Assembly (NCBI RefSeq): GCF_001442755.1
Contig: NZ_CP006367.1
Location: 1,798,001 to 1,862,000 of the forward strand
Source of the DNA: Aureimonas sp. AU20
GTDB lineage: Bacteria > Pseudomonadota > Alphaproteobacteria > Rhizobiales > Rhizobiaceae
Direction: 5' to 3'
Length of the DNA stretch: 64,000 bases
The number at the start of each line of letters is the position of its first letter. The stretch's first letter is position 1. Positions 32,843 to 43,470 of this stretch are shown here, piece by piece. Under the pieces are notes generated by a model. It was not told where the DNA came from. It saw only the letters and a program-made list of their open reading frames with translations, and searched no databases. Position numbers and translations under genes: made by a program.

Positions 32843-33850
32843 ATGTTCCGATTTCTTATGGCTCGTTTCGGCATTCTCGTGCCGACCTTCGTGGGCGTCG
32901 CTCTCGTCGCCTTTTCCTTCATCCGGCTTCTGCCGGGCGATCCCGTCACGCTCATGGCGGGCGAGCGCGGCATCACGCCCGAGCGCCACGCGCAGCTGAC
33001 GGCGGCTCTCGGCTACGACCAGCCGCTGCCGATCCAGTTCATGGACTATGTCGTTCGGCTCCTGCACGGAGACTTCGGCACCTCGCTCGTCACCCGGCGT
33101 CCCGTGCTCACCGAGTTCCTGACGCTGTTTCCGGCCACCGTCGAACTGTCGCTCGTCGCGATCCTGCTCGCCGTCCTGATCGGCGTTCCCGCCGGCGTCT
33201 TCGCCGCGGTGAAGCGCGGCTCGTGGATCGACCAGAGCATCATGGGCACGGCGCTGGTCGGCTATTCCATGCCGATCTTCTGGTGGGGCCTGCTCCTCAT
33301 CATCTTCTTTTCGGGAACACTCGGCTGGACGCCCGTTTCGGGCCGCATCTCGCTGATGTACTTCTTCCCGCAAGTGACCGGCTTCATGCTGGTGGACAGT
33401 CTTCTGTCCGGCCAGAAAGGCGCCTTCGCCTCGGCCTTCAGCCATCTCATCCTGCCGAGCATCGTGCTGGCGACGATCCCGCTGGCCGTCATCGCGCGCC
33501 AGACCCGCTCGGCCATGCTGGAAGTCTTGAGCGAGGACTATGTCCGCACCGCGCGCGCCAAGGGCCTGAAGCCGAACCGCGTCATCGGCATCCACGCTCT
33601 GCGCAACGCGCTGATCCCGGTCATCACCACGATCGGCCTTCAGATCGGCGTCATGATGGCGGGCGCGATCCTGACGGAGACGATCTTCTCCTGGCCCGGC
33701 ATCGGCAAATGGATGGTCGATAGCGTGTTCCGGCGCGACTATCCCGTGGTGCAGGGCGGCCTGCTCCTGATCGCGCTGGTCGTGATGGTCGTCAATCTCG
33801 CGGTCGATCTCCTCTACGGCCTCATCAACCCCCGCGTCCGCGCGCGATAA
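32843..33850 (+). CDS. dppB: dipeptide ABC transporter permease DppB
   Basis: The 335-residue inner membrane protein has six predicted helices, the first at about 8-28, and the BPD_transp_1 EAA loop (EDYVRTARAKGLKPNRVIGI). N-terminal features (RLLPGDPVTLMAGERG) are typical of DppB. It pairs with DppC. The ribosome site before the ATG is poor (AGAGCG), consistent with lower expression. TGGTCAA at 32764-32770 lies in its 133-base leader. Confidence 0.93.
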   Translation: MFRFLMARFGILVPTFVGVALVAFSFIRLLPGDPVTLMAGERGITPERHAQLTAALGYDQPLPIQFMDYVVRLLHGDFGTSLVTRRPVLTEFLTLFPATVELSLVAILLAVLIGVPAGVFAAVKRGSWIDQSIMGTALVGYSMPIFWWGLLLIIFFSGTLGWTPVSGRISLMYFFPQVTGFMLVDSLLSGQKGAFASAFSHLILPSIVLATIPLAVIARQTRSAMLEVLSEDYVRTARAKGLKPNRVIGIHALRNALIPVITTIGLQIGVMMAGAILTETIFSWPGIGKWMVDSVFRRDYPVVQGGLLLIALVVMVVNLAVDLLYGLINPRVRAR

Positions 33851-33862
33851 GGAGAGGCTCGG

Positions 33863-34804
33863 ATGTCTCATATCGAAGCCCAACAGGCCGAAGCGGGTGT
33901 CGGGTCCAACATGCCGGACCATGCGCCGCCTTCGAGCGGTCGCCGGCAGATGCTGCGCGAGTTCTGGTATTATTTCTCGGTCAATCGCGGCGCGGTGGCG
34001 GGTCTCGTCGTCTTCGCCTTGATCGTTCTTCTCGCCATTCTGGCCCCGCTGATCGCGCCCTACGACCCGACGGCGCAGAACCGCGCGGCGCTGCTCGTGC
34101 CCCCGGTCTGGCAGCAGGGCGGACAGGCGGCCTTCCTGCTCGGCACCGACGCGGTCGGCCGCGACGTGCTCTCGCGCCTTCTCTTCGGCGCGCAATATTC
34201 GCTCTTCATCGGCGTGGTCGTGGTGATCCTCGCCGTGTCGACCGGCGTCGTGGTCGGCCTCGTCGCCGGTTATTTCCGGGGCTGGGTCGACACGGTCATC
34301 ATGCGCGTCATGGACGTGATCCTGGCCTTCCCGTCGCTGCTTCTCGCTCTCGTGCTCGTCGCGATCCTCGGACCCGGCCTCACCAACGCGATGATCGCCA
34401 TCGCCCTCGTGCTCCAGCCGCATTTCGTGCGCCTGACGCGCGCCTCGGTCATGGCTGAGAAGGAGCGGGAATATGTCGTGGCGGCGCGGGTGGTCGGCGC
34501 CGGCCCGCTGAGGCTCATGTTCAAGACGATCCTGCCCAACTGCCTGGGTCCGCTGATCGTGCAGGCGACGCTGTCCTTCTCCAGCGCCATTCTGGATGCG
34601 GCGGCGCTCGGCTTCCTCGGGCTCGGTGCCCAGCCTCCGACGCCGGAATGGGGCACGATGCTGGCCGAAGCGCGCGAGTTCGTCCTGCGCGCATGGTGGG
34701 TGGTGACCCTGCCGGGTCTTGCCATCCTCGTCACGGTTCTCGCCATCAATCTCGTCGGCGACGGTCTGCGCGATGCGCTCGACCCCAAGATGCGCCGGAG
34801 CTGA
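33863..34804 (+). CDS. dppC: dipeptide ABC transporter permease DppC
   Basis: The 313-residue permease has a cytoplasmic N-terminus (about 1-40), the OppC N-terminal helix (about 45-68), the [20 protein letters not shown] motif and the EAA loop ([20 protein letters not shown]). It starts 12 bases after dppB with GGAGAGG as ribosome site and forms the channel with DppB. Confidence 0.94.
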   Translation: MSHIEAQQAEAGVGSNMPDHAPPSSGRRQMLREFWYYFSVNRGAVAGLVVFALIVLLAILAPLIAPYDPTAQNRAALLVPPVWQQGGQAAFLLGTDAVGRDVLSRLLFGAQYSLFIGVVVVILAVSTGVVVGLVAGYFRGWVDTVIMRVMDVILAFPSLLLALVLVAILGPGLTNAMIAIALVLQPHFVRLTRASVMAEKEREYVVAARVVGAGPLRLMFKTILPNCLGPLIVQATLSFSSAILDAAALGFLGLGAQPPTPEWGTMLAEAREFVLRAWWVVTLPGLAILVTVLAINLVGDGLRDALDPKMRRS

Positions 34805-34808
34805 GCCC

Positions 34809-35648
34809 ATGTCGCTTCTCGAAATCCGAAATCTCACCGTCAGCTTCGACACCGCCAGCGGGCCGTTCAAGGCCGTGGACGGGATCGACATCCATGTCGA
34901 GAAGGGCGAAGTGCTCGCCATCGTCGGCGAGTCCGGCTCCGGCAAGTCGGTCGGCATGTTGGCGACCATGGGCCTCCTGCCCAAGACGGCGACCGTTACG
35001 GCGGACCGCATGCAGTTCGACGGGCGCGACATGCGCACGCTTTCGAGCCGCGAGCGGCGCCAACTCATCGGCCGCGACATCTCGATGATCTTCCAGGAGC
35101 CGATGGCGAGCCTCAACCCGTGCTTCACGGTCGGCTTCCAGCTGACCGAGACGCTGCGCTTTCATCTCGGCCTCGGCCGGTCGGAGCGCCGGAAGCGGGC
35201 GATCGAGCTTCTGGAAGCGGTCGGCATTCCCGATCCTGTCTCGCGTCTGTCGGCCTATCCGCACCAGATGTCGGGCGGCCAGTGCCAGCGCGTGATGATC
35301 GCCATGGCCATCGCCTGCAACCCCAAGCTTCTGATCGCGGACGAGCCGACCACGGCGTTGGACGTGACGATCCAGAAGCAGATCCTCGATCTGCTCGTCG
35401 GTCTCCAGCGGGAGCACGGCATGGGTCTCATCATGATCACCCACGACATGGGCGTCGTCGCCGAAACGGCGCACCGCGTCGTCGTGCAGTACAAGGGCCG
35501 CAAGATGGAAGAGGCCGACGTGCTCTCCTTGTTCGAGGCGCCGAAACACCCCTATACGCGCGCGCTGCTCTCGGCCCTGCCGGAAAACGCGACGGGCGAC
35601 CGCTTGCCGACCGTGGGCGATGTCATGGCACTGGAGGGAATGCGATGA
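34809..35648 (+). CDS. dppD: dipeptide ABC transporter ATP-binding protein DppD
   Basis: The 279-residue ATPase has Walker [12 protein letters not shown]-loop [10 protein letters not shown], signature MSGGQCQRV, Walker [13 protein letters not shown] and switch His in ITHDMG. It starts 4 bases after dppC. It is about 40 residues shorter at the C-terminus than typical DppD (about 325), ending soon after the [11 protein letters not shown] motif, so most of the oligopeptide-transporter C-terminal domain with its Fe-S-type Cys motif is missing. Confidence 0.93.
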   Translation: MSLLEIRNLTVSFDTASGPFKAVDGIDIHVEKGEVLAIVGESGSGKSVGMLATMGLLPKTATVTADRMQFDGRDMRTLSSRERRQLIGRDISMIFQEPMASLNPCFTVGFQLTETLRFHLGLGRSERRKRAIELLEAVGIPDPVSRLSAYPHQMSGGQCQRVMIAMAIACNPKLLIADEPTTALDVTIQKQILDLLVGLQREHGMGLIMITHDMGVVAETAHRVVVQYKGRKMEEADVLSLFEAPKHPYTRALLSALPENATGDRLPTVGDVMALEGMR

Positions 35649-36475
35649 GCGCGGTTCTCGAAGCGCGCGGCCTCAAGCGCGACTATCACGTGGCGCGCGG
35701 GCTCTTCGCCCCGGCCAAGACCGTTCACGCCGTGAAGGGCGTCAGCTTCTCGGTGGATCGCGGCCAGACGCTGGCGATCGTCGGCGAATCGGGCTGCGGC
35801 AAGTCCACCCTGGCGCGGATGCTGACCCTGATCGACGCGCCGACCGCCGGCTCGCTGCAGATCGACGGTCAGCCGATGGATGTCGCCAAGGGCGTGACGG
35901 CCGAGATGCGCCGCAAGGTGCAGATCGTCTTCCAGAATCCCTACGGTTCGCTCAATCCGCGCCAGAAGATCGGCGACGTCTTAACCGAGCCGCTGTTGCT
36001 CAACACCAAGATGTCGGCGGCCCAGCGCCGCGAGAAGGCCATGGCCATGCTGGTCAAGGTCGGCCTCGGCCCCGAGCACTTCAACCGCTACCCTCACATG
36101 TTCTCCGGCGGCCAGCGCCAGCGCATTGCCATCGCGCGCGCGCTGATGCTGAACCCCAGCCTTCTCGTTCTGGACGAGCCGGTCTCGGCTCTCGACCTTT
36201 CGGTGCAGGCGCAGATCCTGAACCTTCTGGCTGATCTGCAGGACGAGCTTGGCCTCACTTACGTCTTCATCAGCCACGACCTGTCGGTGGTGCGCTACAT
36301 CGCCGACAAGGTGATGGTGATGTATTACGGCGAGGTGGTGGAATACGGAACGCGCGACGAGGTCTTCGCCGCGCCGAGCCACGAGTACACGCGCAAGCTC
36401 TTCGCCTCGACGCCGCGCGCCGACATCGAAAGCATCCGCGCCCGCATGGCGGCACGCGCCGCCTCCGCCGCCTGA
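35645..36475 (+). CDS. dppF: dipeptide ABC transporter ATP-binding protein DppF
   Basis: The 276-residue ATPase shows Walker [13 protein letters not shown]-loop [12 protein letters not shown], signature [10 protein letters not shown], Walker [13 protein letters not shown] and switch ISHDLS. Its start overlaps the dppD stop (ATGA). Like DppD it is shorter than many homologues (about 330 residues), again lacking most of the C-terminal extension. With DppD it energises uptake through DppBC. Confidence 0.94.
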   Translation: MSAVLEARGLKRDYHVARGLFAPAKTVHAVKGVSFSVDRGQTLAIVGESGCGKSTLARMLTLIDAPTAGSLQIDGQPMDVAKGVTAEMRRKVQIVFQNPYGSLNPRQKIGDVLTEPLLLNTKMSAAQRREKAMAMLVKVGLGPEHFNRYPHMFSGGQRQRIAIARALMLNPSLLVLDEPVSALDLSVQAQILNLLADLQDELGLTYVFISHDLSVVRYIADKVMVMYYGEVVEYGTRDEVFAAPSHEYTRKLFASTPRADIESIRARMAARAASAA

Positions 36476-36483
36476 CATTCGAG

Positions 36484-36507
36484 GCCGCCGCCCCAACGGG
36501 CGGCGGC
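36484..36507. terminator. terminator after dppF
   Basis: Arms GCCGCCGCCC (36484-36493) and GGGCGGCGGC (36498-36507) with loop CAAC, followed on the plus strand by TCTTTC. It lies between convergent dppF and the Lrp-type regulator. Confidence 0.72.
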
Positions 36508-36511
36508 TCTT

Positions 36512-36979
36512 TCACACGGGCAGGGCGGTGGTGCTCTTGATCTCCTCCATCACCGCATAGGTGTGGGTTTCCCGAATGCCGGGAAGCTCCAGCAGCGCCT
36601 TGGCGAGGAAGGCGCGATAGGCCGCCATGTCCTTCACCCGCGCCTTCAGGAGATAGTCGAAGCCGCCCGCCACCATGTGGCATTCCATGATGTCGGCATT
36701 GGCCTTGGCGGCGCGGCCGAACTCGGTGAACACGTCCTCGCTCGTTCGGTCCAGCTTCACCTCGACGAACACCACTAGGCCGCGATCCAGCTTGTCGGGC
36801 GACAGCCGGGCGTGATGGCCGAGAATGAACCCGTCCTCGGTCAGCCGCTTGACGCGCGCCGCCACCGCCGTCGCCGAGAGGTGGACGTGCGCCGCCAGAT
36901 CCACCGTGGAAAGGCGCGCATCGGTTTGGAGCGCGCGGAGGATATTTCGGTCCTTCTCGTCCAGCGCCATGTTTTCCAT
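36512..36979 (-). CDS. putR: Lrp/AsnC family regulator, probable PutR
   Basis: The 155-residue protein has an N-terminal winged helix (about 10-60; DRNILRALQTDARLSTVDLA, SATAVAARVKRL) and the RAM ligand domain (about 75-150). It is divergent from putA with a 120-base gap. In Agrobacterium and Rhizobium the equivalent PutR activates putA in response to proline, and the arrangement here is the same. A second ATG three codons in is an alternative start. Confidence 0.88.
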   Translation of the reverse strand: MENMALDEKDRNILRALQTDARLSTVDLAAHVHLSATAVAARVKRLTEDGFILGHHARLSPDKLDRGLVVFVEVKLDRTSEDVFTEFGRAAKANADIMECHMVAGGFDYLLKARVKDMAAYRAFLAKALLELPGIRETHTYAVMEEIKSTTALPV

Positions 36980-37099
36980 CGTCTAATGCCCCGATCGCTT
37001 CGAATCTCTCAGTATTGGAGGCTATAAACGACGGGAAAGAAAGCCGGTGATTTGATAGTGTCCGCCGCGATCATCCCCGCCGACGGAGCCCCGGTTTTC
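36980..37099. promoter_or_regulatory. putR-putA divergent control region
   Basis: The 120-base region between the divergent genes should hold the PutR binding site. The segment ATTGGAGGCTATAAACGACGGGAAAG (around 37013-37038, quoted in part: TATAAACGACGGG) is AT-richer, but I cannot define a palindrome. In-frame TTG (37052) and GTG (37058) codons also lie here. Confidence 0.4.
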
Positions 37100-40000
37100 A
37101 TGAGCCTCGCGCCCTTTTCCGCCCCCTATTCCCCGAGCGACCGCGATGCCGTCGCCGCCCTCCTGAAGGCCTGTGAGACCTTCCCGGTAGACGACGCCGC
37201 AGTGAAGGCGCGGGCGCGCCGCTATATCGAGAGCATTCGCTCGCGCACCGGCGGCATCGGCGCGGTGGAAGACTTCATGCGCGAGTTCGGCCTGTCCACC
37301 CGCGAGGGCTTGGCACTCATGGTGCTGGCCGAAGCGCTGCTGCGCGTGCCCGACACCGAGACGCAGGATCGGCTGATCGAGGACAAGATCGGCGCGGGCG
37401 ACTGGGCCAATCGCGAGCCGATCGTCGACCAGAAGATGATGGCGGCCTCCGCCTGGGCGCTCGGCCTCTCGGCCCGCATCATCCGCCCGCACGAAACTCC
37501 GTCGGGCATCGTCCAGTCGCTGGTCAAGCGCGTCGGCGCCCCGGCGGTTCGTACCGCGACGCGCCAGGCCATGCGCTTCCTCGGCCGGCAGTTCGTTCTG
37601 GGCGAGACGATCGAGGACGCGCTGGAGCGCGCGCGCGGCTTCGAGAAGAAGGGCTATCGCTATTCCTACGACATGCTCGGCGAGGGCGCGCGGACCCAGC
37701 GCGACGCCGAGCGCTACTTCAAATCCTATGCCGATGCGATCGAGGCGATCGGCCGGCGCGCCGGCAATAAGGCGCTGCCCGATCGCCCCGGCATCTCGGT
37801 CAAGCTTTCGGCGTTGCATCCGCGCTATCACCCGACGCACCGCGAGACCGTGATGCGCGAGCTCGTACCGCTCGTGGTTGATCTCGCCAATCGCGCCCGG
37901 TCCTACGACCTGAACTTCACGATCGACGCGGAGGAGGCCGAGCGGCTGGAACTCTCGGTCGACGTGATCGAGGCCGTGGTCGAGAAGGTCCAGTTCGACG
38001 GCTGGATCGGCTTCGGTCTTGCGATCCAAGCCTATGGTAAGCGTGTGCTGCCGCTGATCCGGCATCTCGACGCCGTGGCGGAGAAGGCCGGAATCCGCAT
38101 GATGGTGCGCCTCGTGAAGGGCGCTTATTGGGATTCGGAGATCAAGCAGTCGCAGGAAAAGGGGCTTGCGGGCTTTCCCGTCCATACGGTTAAGCCCGCG
38201 ACCGACCTGTCCTATCTCGCCAGCGCCAACGAGCTTCTGCAGCGTCGGGCTCGCCTTTATCCGCAGTTCGCCACGCACAACGCGCTGACCGTCGCCAACA
38301 TTCTGGAAATGGCAGGGCCGGACCGTTCGGGCTTCGAGTTCCAGCGTCTGCATGGCATGGGCGAGTCGCTCTACGAGGCGCTGCGCGAGGATACGAAGGG
38401 CGAGATTTCCTGCCGCATCTACGCGCCGGTCGGCGGCTATAGCGATCTTCTGGCCTATCTCGTGCGCCGCCTTCTGGAGAACGGCGCCAATTCCTCCTTC
38501 GTCGCCAAAGTCGGCGACGTGAAGGTGCCGGTGGACGAACTCCTGACCCACCCCGCCGACATGCTGCGGAACGGGCGTGTGAGCCATGGCGGCGTCGTCC
38601 TGCCGAACGATCTGTTCGGCGCGCGCCGAAATTCCAAGGGCACCGAGTTTGGCGACCGCTGGGCGCTGGCGGCCCTCGTCAAGGCGCGCGACTGCGCCAA
38701 GCTCGCCGGTCTCGCGGCCGATCCCGCCGGCGGACTGGAGACGCGCGAGCCCGCCGACATCCGTTCGCCGGTGGACGGCGCGGCCATCGGCACGAGCCGT
38801 TTCCTCACCGCCAAGGGCGCGACCGCCCTGGTGGAGCGCGCGAAGGCTGCCGTGCGCGCGGCCGAGGCCGTGCCCGCGACGACGCGCGCCGCACAGCTTC
38901 GCCGTGCCGCCGATCTTTTGGAAGCGCGGGAAGGGGAGTTCCTGGCCCTTCTCACCCGCGAGGCCGGCAAGACGCTGGACGACGGCATTGCCGAAATTCG
39001 CGAGGCCGTGGATTTCTGCCGCTTCTACGCCGCCGAGGCCGAGCGGCTTCTGGCCCAGCCCGTCGCCCTGCCGGGGCCGACCGGTGAGGAGAACCGGCTG
39101 ATCTACCGCTCGCGCGGCGTCGCCGTCTGTATCTCGCCCTGGAACTTCCCGCTGGCGATCTTCCTCGGGCAGGTCGCGGCGGCGCTGGCCGGCGGCAATG
39201 TGGTGATCGCCAAGCCCGCCGAGCAGACGCCGCTCATCGCCAAGCGCGCGGTCGATCTCTTGCACGAGGCTGGTTTCGGCAAGGACATCGTGCATCTGGC
39301 GCCGGGCGACGGCGAGGCCGGCGCGGCGCTGGTGGCCCATCCCGCGACGGCGCTCGTCGCCTTCACCGGCTCCACCGAGACGGCCTTCGCCATCAACCGG
39401 GCGCTTGCCGCCCGCAACGCGCCGATCGCGCCGCTGATCGCCGAGACCGGCGGCATGAACGCCATGATCGTCGACGCGACCGCTCTGCCCGAGCAGGTGG
39501 CGGACGATGTCGTGCGCTCCGCCTTCCGATCCGCCGGCCAGCGCTGCTCCGCGCTGCGGCTTCTCTTCGTGCAAGCCGATGTCGCGGACCGGATGCTGGC
39601 GATGATCGAGGGCGCGGCGGCGGAGCTGCATGTCGGCGATCCCGCCGATCTCGAAACCGATGTCGGCCCGGTGATCGACGGCGCGCAGAGGGACATGCTG
39701 ACCGCCCATGTCGCGGAGATGCGAGCGAGGCAGAATGTTCGCTTCGAGGGCAAGTTGCCCGCCGGGCTTGCCGCAAGCGGCCATTGGTTCGCGCCGACCA
39801 TCGTGGAGCTCGACCGGGCGGAGTCGCTGACCCAAGAGGTGTTCGGCCCGATCCTGCATGTCGTGCGCTGGAAGGCGGGCGAGCTGGAGAAGGTCTGCGA
39901 CGCCGTGGACACGACCGGCTTCGGCCTGACGCTTGGCGTTCATTCGCGCATCGACGAGACGATCCGCTTCGTCAAGGAGCGGCTGACGGTCGGAAATGTT

Positions 40001-40189
40001 TACGTCAATCGCAACATGATCGGCGCCATCGTCGGCTCGCAGCCCTTCGGCGGCTCGGGCCTGTCGGGCACCGGCCCGAAAGCGGGTGGGCCGAACTATC
40101 TCGCGCGCTTCGTGCGCGAGCAGGTCGTCTCCACCAACACGGCGGCGGCCGGCGGCAATGCCAGCCTGATCGCGTCCGGCGGCGATTGA
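37100..40189 (+). CDS. putA: bifunctional proline dehydrogenase / 1-pyrroline-5-carboxylate dehydrogenase
   Basis: The roughly 1029-residue enzyme oxidises proline to glutamate. The PRODH barrel spans about 150-460 ([42 protein letters not shown]) and the aldehyde dehydrogenase about 530-1000, with Glu in [14 protein letters not shown] and catalytic Cys in [12 protein letters not shown]. The N-terminal ribbon-helix-helix DNA-binding domain of trifunctional PutA (about 1300 residues) is absent, so this is the bifunctional form, with control left to PutR. I chose the ATG at 37100 with GGAG 11 bases upstream, since [14 protein letters not shown] fits the family start. Confidence 0.95.
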   Translation: MSLAPFSAPYSPSDRDAVAALLKACETFPVDDAAVKARARRYIESIRSRTGGIGAVEDFMREFGLSTREGLALMVLAEALLRVPDTETQDRLIEDKIGAGDWANREPIVDQKMMAASAWALGLSARIIRPHETPSGIVQSLVKRVGAPAVRTATRQAMRFLGRQFVLGETIEDALERARGFEKKGYRYSYDMLGEGARTQRDAERYFKSYADAIEAIGRRAGNKALPDRPGISVKLSALHPRYHPTHRETVMRELVPLVVDLANRARSYDLNFTIDAEEAERLELSVDVIEAVVEKVQFDGWIGFGLAIQAYGKRVLPLIRHLDAVAEKAGIRMMVRLVKGAYWDSEIKQSQEKGLAGFPVHTVKPATDLSYLASANELLQRRARLYPQFATHNALTVANILEMAGPDRSGFEFQRLHGMGESLYEALREDTKGEISCRIYAPVGGYSDLLAYLVRRLLENGANSSFVAKVGDVKVPVDELLTHPADMLRNGRVSHGGVVLPNDLFGARRNSKGTEFGDRWALAALVKARDCAKLAGLAADPAGGLETREPADIRSPVDGAAIGTSRFLTAKGATALVERAKAAVRAAEAVPATTRAAQLRRAADLLEAREGEFLALLTREAGKTLDDGIAEIREAVDFCRFYAAEAERLLAQPVALPGPTGEENRLIYRSRGVAVCISPWNFPLAIFLGQVAAALAGGNVVIAKPAEQTPLIAKRAVDLLHEAGFGKDIVHLAPGDGEAGAALVAHPATALVAFTGSTETAFAINRALAARNAPIAPLIAETGGMNAMIVDATALPEQVADDVVRSAFRSAGQRCSALRLLFVQADVADRMLAMIEGAAAELHVGDPADLETDVGPVIDGAQRDMLTAHVAEMRARQNVRFEGKLPAGLAASGHWFAPTIVELDRAESLTQEVFGPILHVVRWKAGELEKVCDAVDTTGFGLTLGVHSRIDETIRFVKERLTVGNVYVNRNMIGAIVGSQPFGGSGLSGTGPKAGGPNYLARFVREQVVSTNTAAAGGNASLIASGGD

Positions 40190-40277
40190 ACTCCCGGGGA
40201 TAGTATCCTCCCCAGCTTGCGCCCGGCGCCGCCCTTCGTATGGTGGCGCCGGCCCTTCTGAGCGGGGCCGTGCCAGC

Positions 40278-41972
40278 ATGGAGCCTATTCTCGTGGCCGA
40301 GCCTCTGTCCGACATCGCCATCGCCCGCGCCGCCCACAAGAAGCCGATCGCCGAGATCGCGGCGCGGCTCGCCATTCCCGCCGAGGCGATCATTCCCTAC
40401 GGCCGCGACAAGGCCAAGCTCGACGGCGACTTTCTCAAGACCTTGGGCGATCGTCCGGACGGCAAGCTCATTCTCGTCACCGCGATCAACCCGACGCCGG
40501 CCGGCGAGGGCAAGACCACGACGACCGTCGGCCTCGGCGACGGGCTGAACCGCATCGGCAAGCGCGCCGCGATCTGCCTGCGCGAGCCCTCGCTCGGCCC
40601 CTGCTTCGGGCAGAAGGGCGGAGCGGCGGGCGGCGGGTATGCGCAAGTCATCCCGATGGAGGACATCAACCTCCATTTCACCGGCGATTTCCACGCCATC
40701 ACCACGGCGCACAACCTGCTCGCCGCCATGGTCGACAATCATCTCCACTGGGGCAACGCGCTAGGGCTCGACCCGCGCCGCATCGTCTGGCGCCGCGTGC
40801 TGGACATGAACGACCGGGCGCTGCGCGACATGGTGCAGTCGCTGGGCGGCCCGGCCAACGGCCTGCCGCGCGAATCGGGCTTCGACATCACCGTCGCCTC
40901 CGAGATCATGGCCATCGTCTGCCTCGCGGCCGATGTCGACGATCTGCAGGAGCGGCTCGGGCGGATCGTCGTGGGCTACCGCCCCGACAAGTCGCGCGTC
41001 ACGGCGCGGGATCTTCAGGCCGATGGCGCCATGGCGGCGCTGCTCAAGGACGCGATGCTGCCCAATCTCGTGCAGACGGTGGAGAACAATCCCGCCTTCG
41101 TCCATGGCGGGCCCTTCGCCAACATCGCCCATGGCTGCAACTCGGTCGTGGCGACGCGCGCCGCGCTGAAGCTCGCCGACTATGTCGTGACGGAGGCCGG
41201 CTTCGGGGCCGATCTCGGCGCCGAGAAGTTCTTCGACATCAAATGCCGGCAGGCGGGCCTGAAGCCGGCCGCAACCGTGATCGTCGCCACCGTGCGGGCG
41301 CTGAAAATGAATGGCGGCGTCGCCAAGGCAGACCTCTCGGCCGAGAATGTCGAGGCCGTGCGGCGCGGCGCGGTCAACCTAAAGCGCCATGTCGGCAACT
41401 GCATTTCCTTCGGCGTGCCGGCGATCGTCGCGATCAACCATTTCGGCACGGACACGGAGGCCGAGATCGAGGCAGTTCGCGTGGCCGCCGCTGAGGCAGG
41501 CGTCGAGGCCGTGCTCTGCCGCCATTGGGCGCAAGGTTCGGCCGGCGCGGAGGAGCTGGCGGAGAAGGTGGCGCTGCTGGCCGATTCCGGCCGCGCGCGT
41601 TTCAAGCCGATCTACACCGACGAGACCAGCCTTCTCGGCAAGATCGAAACCGTGGTGAAGGACATCTATCACGGCGCGGCGGTGACGGCCGAGCCGGCGG
41701 TGCTTCGCATGCTGGAAAGCTTCGAGGCGGATGGCTATGGCCGGTTGCCCGTCTGCATGGCGAAGACGCAGTATTCCTTCTCTACCGACCCCGCGCTGCT
41801 CGGCGCGCCGAGCGACCACATCGTCCATGTCCGCGAGGTGCGTCTGGCCGCCGGCGCAGGCTTCGTCGTCGCGATCTGCGGCGACATCCTCACCATGCCC
41901 GGCCTGCCCCGCCACCCCGCTGCCGAGCGCATCTTTCTCGACCGGGAAGGGCGCGTGGAGGGGCTGTTCTAG
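40278..41972 (+). CDS. fhs: formate-tetrahydrofolate ligase
   Basis: The 564-residue enzyme makes 10-formyltetrahydrofolate from formate, ATP and tetrahydrofolate. Family motifs are complete: [17 protein letters not shown] (P-loop), [33 protein letters not shown] and [17 protein letters not shown]. Length is normal (about 556-560). It lies 88 bases after putA on the same strand and could be read through, but a separate promoter in the gap is possible. It supplies one-carbon units for purine synthesis or formate assimilation. Confidence 0.96.
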   Translation: MEPILVAEPLSDIAIARAAHKKPIAEIAARLAIPAEAIIPYGRDKAKLDGDFLKTLGDRPDGKLILVTAINPTPAGEGKTTTTVGLGDGLNRIGKRAAICLREPSLGPCFGQKGGAAGGGYAQVIPMEDINLHFTGDFHAITTAHNLLAAMVDNHLHWGNALGLDPRRIVWRRVLDMNDRALRDMVQSLGGPANGLPRESGFDITVASEIMAIVCLAADVDDLQERLGRIVVGYRPDKSRVTARDLQADGAMAALLKDAMLPNLVQTVENNPAFVHGGPFANIAHGCNSVVATRAALKLADYVVTEAGFGADLGAEKFFDIKCRQAGLKPAATVIVATVRALKMNGGVAKADLSAENVEAVRRGAVNLKRHVGNCISFGVPAIVAINHFGTDTEAEIEAVRVAAAEAGVEAVLCRHWAQGSAGAEELAEKVALLADSGRARFKPIYTDETSLLGKIETVVKDIYHGAAVTAEPAVLRMLESFEADGYGRLPVCMAKTQYSFSTDPALLGAPSDHIVHVREVRLAAGAGFVVAICGDILTMPGLPRHPAAERIFLDREGRVEGLF

Positions 41973-42158
41973 GGCGGCGCGAGCCGAAAGATGAATTCGG
42001 TTTCATGACACTCTTGTAACTGGTGGACGGTTTGTCGCAGGTGCAACCTGTCCACCGGCGCAACCCTCGATGCCTCCGACCGCCGGGTTCGATACGATCC
42101 GGCCCTCGTGCCGCCTGGGACTCTCGTGCGCGCCGAACGAGATCAAGGAGCTGAGATC

Positions 42159-42434
42159 ATGTCCCCCAAACTATCCGCCGCCCTCGTGCTGGCCACCTCC
42201 GTCCTCGGCGCCTCGGGCGCCATGGCGGCAACCCAGACGACCCACCATCCGCTCCATCGCGCTGTCCATCCGGTGGTGGAGCGCACGCCGACGCAGGCGA
42301 CCCGACCCGTGCAGGTCATGTCGGAAAAGCCGGTTGCCAATCCCAGCCTCAACGACGTCTTCTCCGCCTCCGACGGCGCGCTCTATTCGCCGATGGTCAA
42401 CGATCCGCGCACGCACGGACTGCCCAATCTCTGA
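42159..42434 (+). CDS. small exported hypothetical protein, 91 residues
   Basis: The product begins with a signal peptide (MSPKLSAALVLATSVLGASG, then AMA cleavage site), followed by a Thr/His-rich segment (TQTTHHPLHRAVHPVVERTP) and a polar C-terminus ending THGLPNL. The start follows AAGGAG. I do not recognise a family. The His-rich stretch could bind metal, but no motif proves it. A 186-base gap separates it from fhs, so it is likely transcribed alone. Confidence 0.75.
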   Translation: MSPKLSAALVLATSVLGASGAMAATQTTHHPLHRAVHPVVERTPTQATRPVQVMSEKPVANPSLNDVFSASDGALYSPMVNDPRTHGLPNL

Positions 42435-42578
42435 CAGTGGGCCAAGGGGGCGCTCCCGTTGGCGGGGCGCTCCCGTATTGCGCCGGGCGATGTTCTGCCG
42501 CGCGGACGTTGCAAGTTCGGGCTATGGGGTTGGGGCCGGCCGGCAGGGCCGGCATGTCGTCAACGCGAAGGATGCCCC

Positions 42579-43208
42579 ATGGCCGAGGACCTCATCTTCT
42601 ACACCAACCCGATGTCGCGCGGCCGCATGGTCCGCTGGATGCTGGAGGAGGTCGGCGCTTCCTATGAGACGCGCCTCCTCGGCTACGGCGGCGACATGAA
42701 GTCGGCGGATTATCTCGCCATCAACCCGATGGGCAAGGTGCCCGCCATCGTGCATGGCGAGGCCGTGGTGACCGAAGTCGCGGCGATCTGCTGCTATCTC
42801 GCCGACACGTTTCCCGAAGTCGCCCTCGTGCCGCAGCGCGGTCGGGCGCGCGCTGCCTATTACCGCTGGATGTTCTTCGCCGCCGGCCCGCTGGAAGCCG
42901 CGGTCGTCAACCGCGCGCTCGGCGTCGCGGTGTCGGACGAGCAGACCCGCATGGTCGGCTATGGCCGCTACGAGACGGTGATGGACGCGCTGGAATACGC
43001 CGTGTCGAATGGCGGCGACTACATCGCCGGCGATCGCTTCTCCGCCGCCGACGTCTATGTCGGCAGCCACGTCCTTTGGGGGCTGCGCTTTGGCTCGATC
43101 GACAAGCGGCCGGCCTTCGAGGCCTATGCCGCGCGCCTTACCGAGCGCCCCGCCTACGCCCGCGCCGGCCAGATCGACGACGCGCTTCTGGCGGCGGCCA
43201 AGGCTTGA
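42579..43208 (+). CDS. glutathione S-transferase family protein
   Basis: The 209-residue cytosolic protein has the thioredoxin-like GST N-domain (about 1-78; FYTNPMSRGRMVRWMLEEVG, INPMGKVPAIV with the cis-Pro, EVAAICCYLAD) and an all-helical C-domain with DYIAGDRFSAADVYVG. Substrate is unknown. The start follows GAAGGA. It stands just before the trp leader but is separately transcribed. Confidence 0.9.
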   Translation: MAEDLIFYTNPMSRGRMVRWMLEEVGASYETRLLGYGGDMKSADYLAINPMGKVPAIVHGEAVVTEVAAICCYLADTFPEVALVPQRGRARAAYYRWMFFAAGPLEAAVVNRALGVAVSDEQTRMVGYGRYETVMDALEYAVSNGGDYIAGDRFSAADVYVGSHVLWGLRFGSIDKRPAFEAYAARLTERPAYARAGQIDDALLAAAKA

Positions 43209-43271
43209 GGCTTCGGGCGAAGCCGCGCAATTGCGAAGCACTGGCAAATAAGGGTTTGAGCCGATTTTCCG

Positions 43272-43300
43272 TTGCGATCGGCCGGGCTCTGAGCTAGGTC
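43272..43300 (+). promoter_or_regulatory. candidate trpL promoter
   Basis: TTGCGA (43272-43277), a 17-base spacer and TAGGTC (43295-43300) form a plausible housekeeping promoter. The -10 ends 7 bases before the trpL ATG (43308), predicting transcription from at or next to the start codon, that is a leaderless mRNA. Confidence 0.5.
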
Positions 43301-43307
43301 TTTGCTC

Positions 43308-43355
43308 ATGACGAACGCGCTCAACATCGGCAAGTGGTGGCAGACCCGCTCCTAG
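43308..43355 (+). CDS. trpL: trp leader peptide
   Basis: A 15-codon ORF encodes [15 protein letters not shown] with two adjacent Trp codons, placed 115 bases upstream of trpE(G) and just before a terminator hairpin. This is the ribosome-mediated attenuation leader known in rhizobia, where the transcript starts at the ATG. No ribosome site precedes it. Stalling at the Trp codons when charged tRNA-Trp is scarce favours the antiterminator. Confidence 0.88.
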   Translation: MTNALNIGKWWQTRS

Positions 43356-43421
43356 GCGGCTTGCGAACACGTGCGTCTGTTCGAAAACAAAGGCCGCCCC
43401 GGGACCCCCGGCGGCCTTTTT
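43355..43421 (+). terminator. trp attenuator: antiterminator and intrinsic terminator
   Basis: The terminator has arms AAAGGCCGCC (43389-43398) and GGCGGCCTTT (43410-43419) and a run of five Ts (43417-43421). The competing arm GGCGGC at 43355-43360, overlapping the leader stop codon, can pair with GCCGCC at 43393-43398 to break the terminator. A small middle stem (CGAACA 43364-43369 with TGTTCG 43377-43382) also fits. In S. meliloti the terminated leader is the small RNA rnTrpL; the same product is likely here. Confidence 0.85.
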
Positions 43422-43470
43422 GCTTGAAAAAGGGCCGCGAGGGCCGGTGCTTCTAACAAGGAGTGGAGTC

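Noticed and set aside
37022..40393. An 1123-codon open frame opposite putA
   Set aside because: The composition is that of a complement strand and putA has complete catalytic motifs.
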